This document shows, one piece after another, positions 1 to 8,878 of a stretch of DNA of 64,000 nt; the first letter of the stretch is position 1, and each line of letters opens with the position of its first letter. Origin of the DNA: CAYSCW01 sp964429795 (lineage in GTDB: Bacteria; Acidobacteriota; Aminicenantia; Aminicenantales; Aminicenantaceae); the NCBI GenBank assembly GCA_964429795.1, contig CAYSCW010000004.1, forward strand, positions 62,001 through 126,000. The letters are read 5' to 3'. A model generated the notes under the pieces. It saw only the letters and a list, made by a program, of their open reading frames with translations, was not told where the DNA came from and ran no database searches. Made by a program: the position numbers and the translations under genes.

Positions 1-877
1 CAAGCATTCCAGTAAAAAAAATCCCCAGAAAAGAAGTCATAGCATCTTTCTTGACCAAAACCTCCCCATCTACGGCCTCTGTGAAATGCTTTTCAACCAC
101 AGAATTGAACTGAAAATCGATCAAAGTGGTCACCACAAAAGTCGCAATCATGATCCCGCAGAGAAGCAGCAAATAACGATTTTTCCTGATCAACTGTAGG
201 CTTTTGCCGTATCCTACCCTGGTTTTTTTCTTATCTCTAGTGGGCTGAGTCTCTTCCTCTTTTTCTCCTGGTATGCATTTTGAGATGAAAGTGATAATAA
301 CCAGACAAAAGATAAGCATCAGAGGACAAATCAAAAGGAGGTTTTCTGTTCCGAATTGCATGGCCAACAACGAGGCCAAAAGGGCTCCTGCTACTCCTCC
401 CAAAAGTCCTCCGCTTACCAGAAAGCCAATCAGTCTTTTTGCCTGCCTTGGGTTATAGATATCGTTAACCAATATCCAGAATTGAGTGACAGATGTGGCT
501 ATGAAAATATCTGCCCAAAACCAATAAATTATGGAAAGCCAATCCCAGTTATATCTGAAAAACATCCAGAACAGCAAAAGACAGACTATAAAAAAAACCA
601 GGCTCAAAGAGATGTAAACACGTCTCTTCATCACATGCAACAACCTGGAATTTAAAGAAACCACAAAACCGATCAAGACGGCTGTCAAAAGGTAGGCATA
701 AGGGAGTCTGGTGAAAGACAGGCTTTCCAGGAAGAGCGAAATCTTGACGGGTTTGATGATGTAAACCGAGGAAGTGATGAGGAAAAAATAAATGAACAAG
801 AGAATAGAGGAAGAAACTTCCCCTGCTCTTATGTCAGCAAAGTAGGATAAAAGCTTTTGGACTCGGTTCTTAGCCAT
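1..877 (-). CDS. NTT-type (ATP/ADP translocase-like) membrane protein, partial
   Basis: The reading frame begins at the ATG complementary to 875-877 and runs off the left edge, so only the first ~292 residues are present. The N-terminus MAKNRVQKLLSYFADIRAGE and the following hydrophobic segments match the neighbouring 870-3377 protein closely, including the YAYLLTA-type second helix and the TQFWILVNDIYNPRQAKR loop. These are features of the ATP/ADP carrier (TLC/NTT) branch of the MFS-like transporters. The start overlaps the stop of the upstream gene by 8 bp, which suggests translational coupling and recent tandem duplication. Substrate cannot be told from sequence; characterised NTT proteins exchange ATP/ADP or import nucleotides, mostly in intracellular bacteria and plastids. 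Family assignment is fairly sure, function is not. Confidence 0.75.
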   Translation of the reverse strand, partial: MAKNRVQKLLSYFADIRAGEVSSSILLFIYFFLITSSVYIIKPVKISLFLESLSFTRLPYAYLLTAVLIGFVVSLNSRLLHVMKRRVYISLSLVFFIVCLLLFWMFFRYNWDWLSIIYWFWADIFIATSVTQFWILVNDIYNPRQAKRLIGFLVSGGLLGGVAGALLASLLAMQFGTENLLLICPLMLIFCLVIITFISKCIPGEKEEETQPTRDKKKTRVGYGKSLQLIRKNRYLLLLCGIMIATFVVTTLIDFQFNSVVEKHFTEAVDGEVLVKKDAMTSFLGIFFTGML

Positions 878-3377
878 CAATTTTTTTTAAAAGCGAAGAG
901 GTCTTGAGCAGGCCTCGGCACCTTTTCACTCTTTGTGCAAAAGGAATATTTTCGATGAGGGGAAGGAGGATGTCTCTAATTTCCTTTTCCAGAGTATTGT
1001 CAAGAAGTTCAACAGCATAAGCAGTCGAATCCTTGGTCCCTTCCTTGATGTTTTGATAGGCCCTGAAAATATCTTCATGCGTGTAGATGAGTCCCAGCAG
1101 CTTGAAAATATTGGCCAGAGACTGAGTAAGATCCTGACGAGCGGGCTTTTCCGCTTGTTCTTTCTTTTCCTTAGTCAACGCTCGATAAAAATCAATGAGA
1201 TTTGTACAGTAATTCTTGACTTCTTTGGCAATTTTTCGCTTGACGATCTCTTTCTGGAATAGAAAATCAGGATTATCCGAGCGGATTCTATCTAAGGCAT
1301 CGATCAGTTCTGGATCCAGATCATCCTTTTCCTCTGCAAGTTCCCAGGTGAGGAAGTCGAGCGCTTCCTGGCCTCCAATGCGTGCTACGACTTTGACCAA
1401 TTCTTTTCTCAACTCTATATCCACCTCAGAATCTCCTATATAATCAGAAAGAGTGCCGACGATTTTTTGGCCGTATTTTTCAAGAGCTGTACTGGCATCT
1501 TCACGGGTAAGACGGCTGGATAACTTCTGGACTATAGAAGGAACATAATCTCTCTGCTTTAGCCTGGCTGCACTCTCCACAGCATACTTGCTCACCTCAG
1601 GTGATTCTTCATGGAGAAGGTCTTCAAGCGTATGGGTAAGAGGAGAATGAGAGTCCATCATTCCCAGAGCTTTGGCTACTTCCATTTTGGCGATTTCTGT
1701 CTCCTTGCCTTCTCTAGACATGACTTTCTCCACATAATCCTTCATGACTTCCTGATAAACATCCAAAGACATGATCTCTTTTATCTCTTTCTTCAAGAAT
1801 TCTTCACTGATATCATCCTCTGTTTCAGGTATCAGAGTGGTCTCTTCGGTCTCTAAAAGCACTCCCAATGAGGAGACTCTTATCTCATCAGATTTGTAAG
1901 AAATTACTTTTTTCAGCTCAGGAGTCAGTTTGTCCTGTTTGATCAAGTCGAACAAATGCATGGCATATAAGACAGAACTCCGATTCTTGCTCTCGATGGT
2001 GTCAAACACCAATTTCGTGTAATCCACATCCATTCTTTCTGTTATGAGCTTATCTGCTCGATCCCATCTCTTCTCCAACTTGTTTTTGACTGTACTCACA
2101 TATTCCCGACTGACCTTAAGGTTGAGGAGAATCCAGACAAGAATAAAAAGAACCGAAACAAGGCTAGTAAATCGGATGCCGATGGGCACCAGAACAAGGA
2201 TCATGAGAATTAAAGCCCCAATGCCCTTGGCAAATCTGTTGATAAATATATCGATGAATATCTTTGCCTTAGTCTTGAGCTCTGGAGAGACAGGAATGTA
2301 GAGTAGCTCCCTAACGGATTGATTGATGGAATAAGAAAGGCTTTTATCACTCCCCTTAAGAAAGATGGCAAAAACGATACTGGCAAAGACAGCAATCCCT
2401 AAGGAGCCGAGAAGTAATAGAAGAGGAAAAAGCAGAAGAGTCAAACGAATACCATAGCGCTTGATGATGTTGCTAGTCATGAGTAGCTGAAGGAAGAACG
2501 CGAAAACCATCAACGCAGCATAAAAATGCCCAAAAAAGAATGTCAGATTATCCTTTCCAGAGATATTGATATCAATAACTCCTTTGAACTGAAAATCGAT
2601 AAAAGTAGATACAATCCATGTGATGGTCACCATGGCTGCCAGCAATTTTAGATAAGAGTCTCGCCTCACTGTATTGAAACAATCCTTAAAACCCACTTTA
2701 AGTGGTTCTCCCCCTTTGCTTATATCTCTATTTTTGCCCGCTTTCACCTTATCAAATGTAGATTGTCGTTTCCTGTGCAACACAAAGATATAATGAACGA
2801 TGAAAATACAGACAAAAAACATTCCGCAAGCTATGAGAAGAAGATGATTGGAAACTTTTGACTTAGCTAAAAGTCCAGCCGTTTCATATCCGACGATGCC
2901 TCCTAAAATTCCCCCACTCCCCATGAATCCGATCATCCGCTTAACCTCTCTTGGATTAAACACATCGTTAACAGTGATCCAAAATTGAGTCATCAGAACC
3001 ACCAACATATTGACCCAGATCCAAAAAGCAAGAGGTATCCATTCCCATTCCTTAGGGAAAATCCACCAAAAGAGCAGGGAGGTCAGGATGAAAAAGACAA
3101 GGCTGAGGGTAAGTAAAAGATGTCTTTGGATTTTGGCCTGGAGTTTAGAATGAAAAGCAACCACAAAACCTATGATTATAGCTGTAAGCAAGTAGGCAAC
3201 AGGTAATTTTTTATAGGACAAAACATCCAAATAGAAGGCATCTCTCAAGGGTTTGACAATGGAGAAAGGAGCTGCGATAAGAAAAAAATAAAGAAAAAGA
3301 AGAAGAGCTATAAGCTCTTCACCAGGATTCAAATCGACGATACGCGATAAAACTTTATACAGGCGATTTTTGGCCAT
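870..3377 (-). CDS. NTT-type nucleotide-carrier-like protein with C-terminal HEAT repeats
   Basis: 835 residues in two parts. Residues ~1-430 hold about twelve hydrophobic helices with the IVKPLRDAFYLDVL segment after helix 1, which resembles the conserved K-x-x-RD stretch of ATP/ADP carriers. Residues ~450-835 are soluble and built from helical repeats (for example around HSPLTHTLEDLLHEESPEV and KYAVESAARLKQRDYVPSI) typical of HEAT repeats, so a protein-binding cytoplasmic tail is likely. It lies 30 bp after the STAS gene and overlaps the next NTT gene by 8 bp, which gives a three-gene minus-strand operon. The STAS neighbour hints that transport or tail binding may be regulated by partner switching; that is inference. 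Start is ATG at 3377; no strong Shine-Dalgarno is visible. Confidence 0.8.
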   Translation of the reverse strand: MAKNRLYKVLSRIVDLNPGEELIALLLFLYFFLIAAPFSIVKPLRDAFYLDVLSYKKLPVAYLLTAIIIGFVVAFHSKLQAKIQRHLLLTLSLVFFILTSLLFWWIFPKEWEWIPLAFWIWVNMLVVLMTQFWITVNDVFNPREVKRMIGFMGSGGILGGIVGYETAGLLAKSKVSNHLLLIACGMFFVCIFIVHYIFVLHRKRQSTFDKVKAGKNRDISKGGEPLKVGFKDCFNTVRRDSYLKLLAAMVTITWIVSTFIDFQFKGVIDINISGKDNLTFFFGHFYAALMVFAFFLQLLMTSNIIKRYGIRLTLLLFPLLLLLGSLGIAVFASIVFAIFLKGSDKSLSYSINQSVRELLYIPVSPELKTKAKIFIDIFINRFAKGIGALILMILVLVPIGIRFTSLVSVLFILVWILLNLKVSREYVSTVKNKLEKRWDRADKLITERMDVDYTKLVFDTIESKNRSSVLYAMHLFDLIKQDKLTPELKKVISYKSDEIRVSSLGVLLETEETTLIPETEDDISEEFLKKEIKEIMSLDVYQEVMKDYVEKVMSREGKETEIAKMEVAKALGMMDSHSPLTHTLEDLLHEESPEVSKYAVESAARLKQRDYVPSIVQKLSSRLTREDASTALEKYGQKIVGTLSDYIGDSEVDIELRKELVKVVARIGGQEALDFLTWELAEEKDDLDPELIDALDRIRSDNPDFLFQKEIVKRKIAKEVKNYCTNLIDFYRALTKEKKEQAEKPARQDLTQSLANIFKLLGLIYTHEDIFRAYQNIKEGTKDSTAYAVELLDNTLEKEIRDILLPLIENIPFAQRVKRCRGLLKTSSLLKKIDG

Positions 3378-3407
3378 GGAAGGCTCTAAAGGAGAAAAGC
3401 CTGATCT

Positions 3408-3755
3408 TTACTCTTTAAAAAAGCTCTCCAAAGCCATCTTTTCATCATCGAATATTTCTAAGACTTTGGTGAGCATGGTGACTTGGAAAACAAGATAGAG
3501 TTTCTTGGATATCTTGGCGATTTTCAGTTTCCCTCCCAAGTTATGCGTGGATATATAACTGGCTAAGATCTCTCCTACGCCAAAACTATCGATGAAATCA
3601 ACATTCTGAAAATTGAGAAGGATGTTGCGCTTTCCAGAATCCAATTGATCTTTGACTAGCTGATGGAGTGTGATATCAGTGATATCAGACCTTCGGATTT
3701 CTCCTTCGATGTCAAAAATGACGATATCATTCTTTTCTCTTGTGTTTATGACCAT
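3408..3755 (-). CDS. STAS-domain protein (anti-sigma factor antagonist type)
   Basis: 115 residues, the usual length of a stand-alone STAS domain. The strand-loop-helix NVDFIDSFGVGEILASY carries the conserved serine (S57) that is phosphorylated in SpoIIAA/RsbV-type antagonists. Known members bind anti-sigma kinases of the RsbW type when unphosphorylated. An RsbW-like kinase is encoded at 10583-11068, so the two could be partners, although they are 7 kb apart and this is not shown. The start ATG at 3755 has a purine-rich site (GGGACGGGAAAAG on the coding strand). First gene of the operon with the two NTT-like carriers. Confidence 0.85.
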   Translation of the reverse strand: MVINTREKNDIVIFDIEGEIRRSDITDITLHQLVKDQLDSGKRNILLNFQNVDFIDSFGVGEILASYISTHNLGGKLKIAKISKKLYLVFQVTMLTKVLEIFDDEKMALESFFKE

Positions 3756-4007
3756 CTTTTCCCGTCCCCTTTAAAAGGCTTGAATCATAAGCAGGTGGCC
3801 TTTTTTGACTGACGTAAGTCCATGATTTTTGAAAGCTTCCCTCTGAATCGTTTACGCTTTCCTCTCTTATGTCTCTTTCTAAGCTTTTATCAAAAGAAAA
3901 ATTGAAAGTCAAATATGAACTCTCCCCTGTTGCAGGGGCAAGCGCTAGGGAAAGGTATAGACCTAACTCCCTGATTTTGATATTAGTATAAGTGAAGAGG
4001 AACATAA

Positions 4008-5153
4008 ATGAGGGCTCAGGAATCGTTAAAAAAAGGAAACAAGGTTTCCATGAAAAACATCACAGGAAAGAATCCGACGAGAAAAATTAAATCCTCTCTT
4101 ATCTTTACCCTGCTCATCTTCCTCCTTTTTTCCTGCCTGTACGCAGGCAAAATCCAATGTGTTTGGACGGGAGTCGAAAAAATCATTGCTGTGGGAGATA
4201 TCCATGGCGATTACAGCAATTTCCTGAAAATCTTAAAGGGAGTGGGACTCATCGATGAAGCTCTTCATTGGTCAGGCGGCAAAACCCATTTTGTCCAAAC
4301 TGGAGATATTATGGACAGAGGCCCTGACGCTCGAAAAGTCTTTGACTTGCTGATAAAACTGGAGAAGGACGCTGAAAAAGCGGGAGGCAAGGTCCACGTT
4401 CTTCTTGGCAACCATGAGGAGATGAATATCACTGGCATATCCTTCGATTATCCCGGATATGTCACGGTGGAGCAATTTGTCTCTTTCTTGCCTGGCAGTT
4501 ATAAAAAAAAGGAAGAAAAAGAATTCCAAGAACAGTCAGGCAAAGAGAATCTTAGTGGCTCGCATTCGGATCTTTCCTCGAATAATTCCTTAAGAGCGAA
4601 ATGGGAAAATCTCCTCAAGACCGACTTGAGTGCTCGGAAGGAATATATCATTTTTTTCAACAAAAATTATGGTAAGTGGTTGCTTAAACACAATGCGGTC
4701 ATCAAAATCAACGATGTCATATTCGTCCATGGAGGGATCAGCAAAAAATTCTCAAAATGGAAACTGGAGGATATAAACGAGCAGTTGCGGATAGAGCTCT
4801 CCTTTCTGCGCAGGGCAGCCATCAATTCATCGCCTTCAAAAATTACCTTCACTCCCCAAATTGTTTACAAAAGCGAAGGGCCTCTCTGGTATCGAGGTTT
4901 AGCCACCATGAATGAGGCAATTTTCGAGGCAGAGGTTGATAAAACCTTGACTAATCTGGGAGCAAAATACATGGTTATTGCTCATACACCGCGAATGGGC
5001 AGCCCAGTTATGGCAGAGGAGTATTTAAGACGTTTTCACGGAAAAGTCTGGATTATCGACACGGGAATTTCAGAATTTTATGGAGGATTTTTGAGTGCTT
5101 TAATAATCAAGAATGGAGAATTTTCTCTTTGGGCGGTGGGTCATGAACGATAA
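4008..5153 (+). CDS. Exported PPP-family phosphatase (Shewanella-like metallophosphoesterase)
   Basis: Contains the metal-binding signatures of PPP-type Ser/Thr phosphatases in order: GDIHGDYSNF, GDIMDRGPDARK, LLGNHEEMN, then histidines in VIFVHGGIS and VIAHTP. This is the arrangement of the Shewanella-like (SLP) bacterial phosphatases. A hydrophobic segment (IFTLLIFLLFSCLYAG) near the N-terminus predicts Sec export, so it should act in the periplasm or outer envelope. Two starts are possible: 4008 (preceded by GAAGAGGAAC) or 4050 (MKNITGKN), which leaves a shorter n-region. The last 11 bp overlap the following kinase-like gene, which suggests coupled translation and opposed activities. Substrate unknown. 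Confidence 0.85.
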   Translation: MRAQESLKKGNKVSMKNITGKNPTRKIKSSLIFTLLIFLLFSCLYAGKIQCVWTGVEKIIAVGDIHGDYSNFLKILKGVGLIDEALHWSGGKTHFVQTGDIMDRGPDARKVFDLLIKLEKDAEKAGGKVHVLLGNHEEMNITGISFDYPGYVTVEQFVSFLPGSYKKKEEKEFQEQSGKENLSGSHSDLSSNNSLRAKWENLLKTDLSARKEYIIFFNKNYGKWLLKHNAVIKINDVIFVHGGISKKFSKWKLEDINEQLRIELSFLRRAAINSSPSKITFTPQIVYKSEGPLWYRGLATMNEAIFEAEVDKTLTNLGAKYMVIAHTPRMGSPVMAEEYLRRFHGKVWIIDTGISEFYGGFLSALIIKNGEFSLWAVGHER

Positions 5154-5943
5154 AAATTATGTCCTTCTCATTTTCATCTGCCTCACTCTAGCCAATTGGT
5201 GCCTGAGCTTATCTCAATCGCCAGATCGAGGGAATTGGGACCAAGATAAACTGGAGAATTATCTGAGAACAGCTGAGATCATTTCTGTGGAAAAAGACAC
5301 AGAAGCGGGAAGGACCGCACCGTGGAGAATCACACTCAACGACGGAATAACTCAACGCCAAGGCCTCTTCAAGTACATCAATCGCTCCCGACCTTCCCTT
5401 CTTCCTGATAGTTATAAATACGAGATTGCCGCTTATGAACTGGACAAACTCCTCGAGCTCAAAATCGTACCTCCCGTTGTGGAAAGAGAAATTGAAGGGA
5501 CAACAGGTTCTCTTCAACTTTATCTAGAAGGCTGCATAAGAGAAGCCGAGAGAAAAAGGAAAAAAATAGATCCACCAGATCCTGTATCCTTTCAGAACAT
5601 GCTGGAAGTGATCAATGTTTTTGAGAATTTGGTCCTTGAAGAGGATTGTTTTGATGCCAATGACATCCTGGTTGATCTTGATGAGTGGAAAGCGTATCGA
5701 GTCGACTTTTCCATGGCCTTCTCCCCTCTGCCTGAGATCATTTCTGGATGCAAAATCAACAAGTGTTCTCGTAAATTCTACAACAACCTCCTCCAATTGG
5801 ATGACCTTCAAGTCAAGAATAAACTCAAGCCATTTCTCAATGACCCAGAGATTGAAGCTCTGCTTCAACGCAAAAAAATCATCATCGAAAAGATCGGGCA
5901 ATTGATTAAAGAAAAGGGACAAGATGCTGTCCTCTTCAACTGA
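5143..5943 (+). CDS. Exported FAM20/HipA/PI4K-like atypical kinase, paralog 1
   Basis: 266 residues with an N-terminal signal segment (VLLIFICLTLANWCLSLS). I chose ATG 5143 because it gives a clean signal peptide and follows GGGCGGTGG; an upstream in-frame ATG at 5113 lies deeper in the phosphatase gene. It is clearly homologous to the proteins at 8879 and 9767. Aligning the three keeps K77 (in GLFKY), E94 (KYEIAAYELDKLLEL), D168 and N173 (EEDCFDAND) and D188 (RVDFSMAF), which can be read as the ATP-lysine, helix-C glutamate, catalytic aspartate/asparagine and metal-binding aspartate of atypical kinases. Catalytic context is more divergent than in its paralogs. Substrate could be protein, sugar or lipid; kinase activity is inferred. 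Confidence 0.6.
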   Translation: MNDKNYVLLIFICLTLANWCLSLSQSPDRGNWDQDKLENYLRTAEIISVEKDTEAGRTAPWRITLNDGITQRQGLFKYINRSRPSLLPDSYKYEIAAYELDKLLELKIVPPVVEREIEGTTGSLQLYLEGCIREAERKRKKIDPPDPVSFQNMLEVINVFENLVLEEDCFDANDILVDLDEWKAYRVDFSMAFSPLPEIISGCKINKCSRKFYNNLLQLDDLQVKNKLKPFLNDPEIEALLQRKKIIIEKIGQLIKEKGQDAVLFN

Positions 5944-6074
5944 AAAGATTGAAATATCAAAGCTTCAGCAATAAATTGGGGAAATCAGTTAAAATCAAAT
6001 TTCAAGGTTGTTTAGACCTGTTACAGCCAAATCTGCCAATCGAACCCAGATAATAAAAGCAGAAAAAAGCCAAG

Positions 6075-6115
6075 AAGGAGGGATTCGGTAAAAACCGAAA
6101 ACAATGAGAAAATGA
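6075..6115 (+). promoter_or_regulatory. Structured ribosome-binding region with a three-codon leader ORF
   Basis: A strong Shine-Dalgarno AAGGAGGG at 6075-6082 is followed by a 6-bp hairpin with an AAAA loop (6084-6099) and then ATG AGA AAA TGA at 6104-6115. The TGA overlaps the ATG (6112) of the downstream carrier gene. Folding the hairpin would bring the Shine-Dalgarno to about 5 nt from the first ATG, so ribosomes may translate the mini-ORF and reinitiate. Seen in sequence; function inferred. Confidence 0.4.
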
Positions 6116-7485
6116 GAGGAAACGAAAAAGAATCTTCTGGCCTAGTCTATCGCTTTTTCCGGCTCTTTACAGTAGTCCATCCTGGTGAAGGGCTGACAGT
6201 TTTTCTCTTGACTCTTAATATTTTTTTGATCCTGACGGCTTATTCGATATTAAAACCAGTCAGAAAAGCTTTAATCTTAACAGGACAAACCGCCGAAATC
6301 GAAGCCTATCTTTTTGGAGTTATGGCTATAGTACTTATCTTCGTCATAAAAATATTCAGCTACCTTTCTGCTAAAGTCCCCCGTCAATTATTGATCACCT
6401 GGGTTACCCTCTTTTTTATCTTGAATCTAGCCATTTTTTATGTCTTACATCTTGCGGGAACCCCTCTAGGTACGTTGAGTGTCATCTTTTACATATGGGT
6501 TGGGATATACAACGTTTTTCTCATTGCTCAATTCTGGGGCTTTTCCAACGATATCTACACAGAGGAAGAAGGAAAAAGACTATTCGTATTGATCATGCTT
6601 GGACAAAACCTGGGAGCTGTCATCGGCAGCAAGATCCCTTCCTTACTGGTAAAACCAAAAGGACCATTAAGCCCCTTTCATTTTCTACTCCTCACTGGAG
6701 CCATCCTGGTCGCCTGCATTGTATTAACCCTTATTATCCACAAAAGAGAGATGGAAAGTGTAAAAAATAAACAGGCCCATCAAAAGGCAAAAGAAAAACA
6801 TAAGAAAAAATTGAAGGAGAAGCCTTTGCCAAGGGGAGGCGGTTTTCGTTTGGTGTTTAAAAGTAGATATCTTCTCTTCATCGCCTTGGTTATCTTGGTG
6901 CTGAATTACGTCAATACAAATGGTGAATACATCAAATCCAAAGTATGGGATCGCACCGCTGAGCAGGCTAAGGAAACCGAAAAGATTAAAGGTTCAGAGG
7001 CGGCAGAGGCTGAATTTCTGACCAAATTAGATTCTGACTTCAATTTTTTGGTTAATCTCTTTGCCCTGTTCATTCAACTCTTTCTGGTCTCGCGTATATT
7101 CAAGTGGTTCGGAGTTAAAGGAGCACTCCTCTTCCTCCCATTCATTTCCATTGGAGGTTATTTTTTCATTGCTTTAGGAGCCTCATTTATCCGGGTTAAA
7201 TGGGCTAAGATCTTTGAAAACAGCACAGATTACTCCCTAATGAACACAACTCGAGGCGCCCTCTTCCTCATAACATCAAGAGAAGCAAAATACAAAGCCA
7301 AGGCAGCCATCGATACTTTTTTCGTGAGAACAGGGGATTTATTACATAGCCTGACCGTTCTCCTTGGCACCACCTACCTCGCTTTTAGCCTGGAAAGTTT
7401 CGCCAAACTCAATGTGGGCATAGCTGTAGTCTGGATAATCCTCTGTTTATTGGTTATAAGAGAACACAAGAGGTTATCAGCTTAA
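6112..7485 (+). CDS. NTT-type (ATP/ADP translocase-like) membrane protein, short form
   Basis: 457 residues, essentially only the membrane domain, with about twelve hydrophobic helices. The opening FRLFTVVHPGEGLTVFLLTL and the YSILKPVRKALILTG segment match the corresponding parts of the 870-3377 protein, and AQFWGFSNDIYTEEEGKRLF matches its TQFWITVNDVF loop. It has no HEAT-repeat tail. A charged loop between halves (KAKEKHKKKLKEK) is probably cytoplasmic. It follows the phosphatase/kinase pair on the same strand after a 168-bp gap, so it may be cotranscribed. Transport substrate unknown; nucleotide exchange is the family activity where tested. Confidence 0.75.
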   Translation: MRGNEKESSGLVYRFFRLFTVVHPGEGLTVFLLTLNIFLILTAYSILKPVRKALILTGQTAEIEAYLFGVMAIVLIFVIKIFSYLSAKVPRQLLITWVTLFFILNLAIFYVLHLAGTPLGTLSVIFYIWVGIYNVFLIAQFWGFSNDIYTEEEGKRLFVLIMLGQNLGAVIGSKIPSLLVKPKGPLSPFHFLLLTGAILVACIVLTLIIHKREMESVKNKQAHQKAKEKHKKKLKEKPLPRGGGFRLVFKSRYLLFIALVILVLNYVNTNGEYIKSKVWDRTAEQAKETEKIKGSEAAEAEFLTKLDSDFNFLVNLFALFIQLFLVSRIFKWFGVKGALLFLPFISIGGYFFIALGASFIRVKWAKIFENSTDYSLMNTTRGALFLITSREAKYKAKAAIDTFFVRTGDLLHSLTVLLGTTYLAFSLESFAKLNVGIAVVWIILCLLVIREHKRLSA

Positions 7486-7646
7486 AGAACAGAATACCAA
7501 GGGGGATAACTTATTATACTAATAGATCTTCGATCTTTATCAAAGAATAATGATGGATGATAAGGAATTTTTAATCAGAAAAATCAAGAGTTAACTCGAC
7601 TTTTATTCTCCTTAGCGTTTCCCTGAATGTCAAACGAAGAGCGAGA

Positions 7647-8480
7647 TCATCGCAAGTCTTTCACTTTGATTATTCCTCCTGAATCCTGGGCAATATACAG
7701 ATAGCCTTCTTCATCCTTGGTGATCCCCTCCTGATTATCTCCGAGAAATGCATACTCCTTAACTAACTTTCCCTCAAGGGTGATTTCCACCAGGATATTA
7801 TCCGCATCACTGACAATATTCAACAGGCCTGTCTTCTGATCATAGTACATGGCTGAAGGATCATCCATAGCAAATGGTAAAACCCGGATAATTCTTGCTT
7901 CTGCGATCTCAGATTCGCTTGTCCTGAGAGGAACCAGAACCTCAATTATGCACGGAGGATCCCACTGATTGCCCATGTAGAATGTTCCACCTTCAGGATG
8001 GTTCTCATCGGGAACAAAAGCAACGGACTCAATCCCGTTATCATGACCTTCTTTCTGTTTTTGAAGAAAATTGGGATCGTTCCCAAATGTTCTATTAATA
8101 GGGAATCGCCGGGTAACTTTTTTTTCCTCTGGATCAAACTCAAGGAGAACATCTTCTCCTTCAATGATTATGTAAAGAAGACCAGATTGAGGAGCGACTG
8201 TAATGCCTTCCAAATCACCGGGAATTTTTACTCGCGACACAGGACTTCCATCTGTCTCTATTTCGAAGATCTCCCCTTCATCACTGACCACAAAGAGAGT
8301 TTTCCTGAGAGGGTGGAAACAAATATCAGAAGGTTCAACAATACTTTGTTGATCTATATTTCCTCCAAATCCAACGGGTCCCAACCATTCGTAGGGGAAC
8401 CGGATAGTTGGTGAATGTTTTTCCGAGGAACAGAAAAGTGTGAATATCATGATGCTCAATACAAAGACTTTTATTCTCAT
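7647..8480 (-). CDS. SdiA-regulated-type beta-propeller, exported
   Basis: 277 residues. The N-terminus (IKVFVLSIMIFTLFCSSEK) is a signal segment ending near C17. It could be a lipoprotein, but phenylalanine before the cysteine is a poor lipobox. The rest is repeated beta-strand blades such as EPSDICFHPLRKTLFVVSDE, GDLEGITVAPQSGLLYII and DNQEGITKDEEGYLYIAQD. The DLEGI and NQEGI turns with later SDADN are typical of the SdiA-regulated (YjiK-like) family. Members are envelope proteins without a firm enzymatic role; some are annotated as esterase-like phytase folds. Transcribed toward the NTT gene at 6112-7485 (convergent). Confidence 0.65.
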   Translation of the reverse strand: MRIKVFVLSIMIFTLFCSSEKHSPTIRFPYEWLGPVGFGGNIDQQSIVEPSDICFHPLRKTLFVVSDEGEIFEIETDGSPVSRVKIPGDLEGITVAPQSGLLYIIIEGEDVLLEFDPEEKKVTRRFPINRTFGNDPNFLQKQKEGHDNGIESVAFVPDENHPEGGTFYMGNQWDPPCIIEVLVPLRTSESEIAEARIIRVLPFAMDDPSAMYYDQKTGLLNIVSDADNILVEITLEGKLVKEYAFLGDNQEGITKDEEGYLYIAQDSGGIIKVKDLR

Positions 8481-8631
8481 TCCTCTGACTCCTTCTTACT
8501 TACATATTCTATAGAGAATCAAAACCTGGAACACAGCCACAGCTATAGTCTTCATTTTCTCATCAACCTAATCTATTTTATTTTATACAAAAAAGCGCAT
8601 ATATGATAATACTCTCTCCACGGCTCTAAAA

Positions 8632-8800
8632 GAATCTCCGCGATAGGAGTGAGGGCGGGGGATCGTCAGCACGCAGATTTTTCCCAGCGAGGAAAATCAG
8701 CTCTCGTTCGGGCTTCGGAGGGACAGGAACCGCCGCCTCATAACCTAACTGGACGAAATATCTTCACTTTTCACGGAGATGGAGATGTTATCCACGGGTG
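8632..8800 (+). repeat. Dispersed TIR element, copy A (diverged)
   Basis: Left end AATCTCCGCGATA and right end TCACGGAGATGGAGATG form imperfect inverted repeats. The middle holds GTCAGC, the hairpin GATTTTTCC/GGAAAATC and GGACAGGAACCGCCGCCTC, all shared with copies B and D. It fills most of the 398-bp gap 8481-8878. Confidence 0.6.
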
Positions 8801-8808
8801 TTTTTGAT

Positions 8809-8837
8809 TTGCCTTTCAAGGTAAGTGTCAATATAAT
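8809..8837 (+). promoter_or_regulatory. Sigma-70-type promoter for the 8879 gene
   Basis: TTGCCT at 8809-8814, 17-bp spacer, TATAAT at 8832-8837. The start codon follows 41 bp downstream. The -35 is 4 of 6 to consensus, the -10 is perfect. Confidence 0.55.
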
Positions 8838-8878
8838 AACTGCGACAAAACTCGGGTTTTTCGAACGGGAAGAAAAAA

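Noticed and set aside
3727..4005. 92-codon open frame on the minus strand between STAS and phosphatase genes
   Set aside because: It overlaps the STAS start, has no ribosome site and a composition unlike a folded protein.
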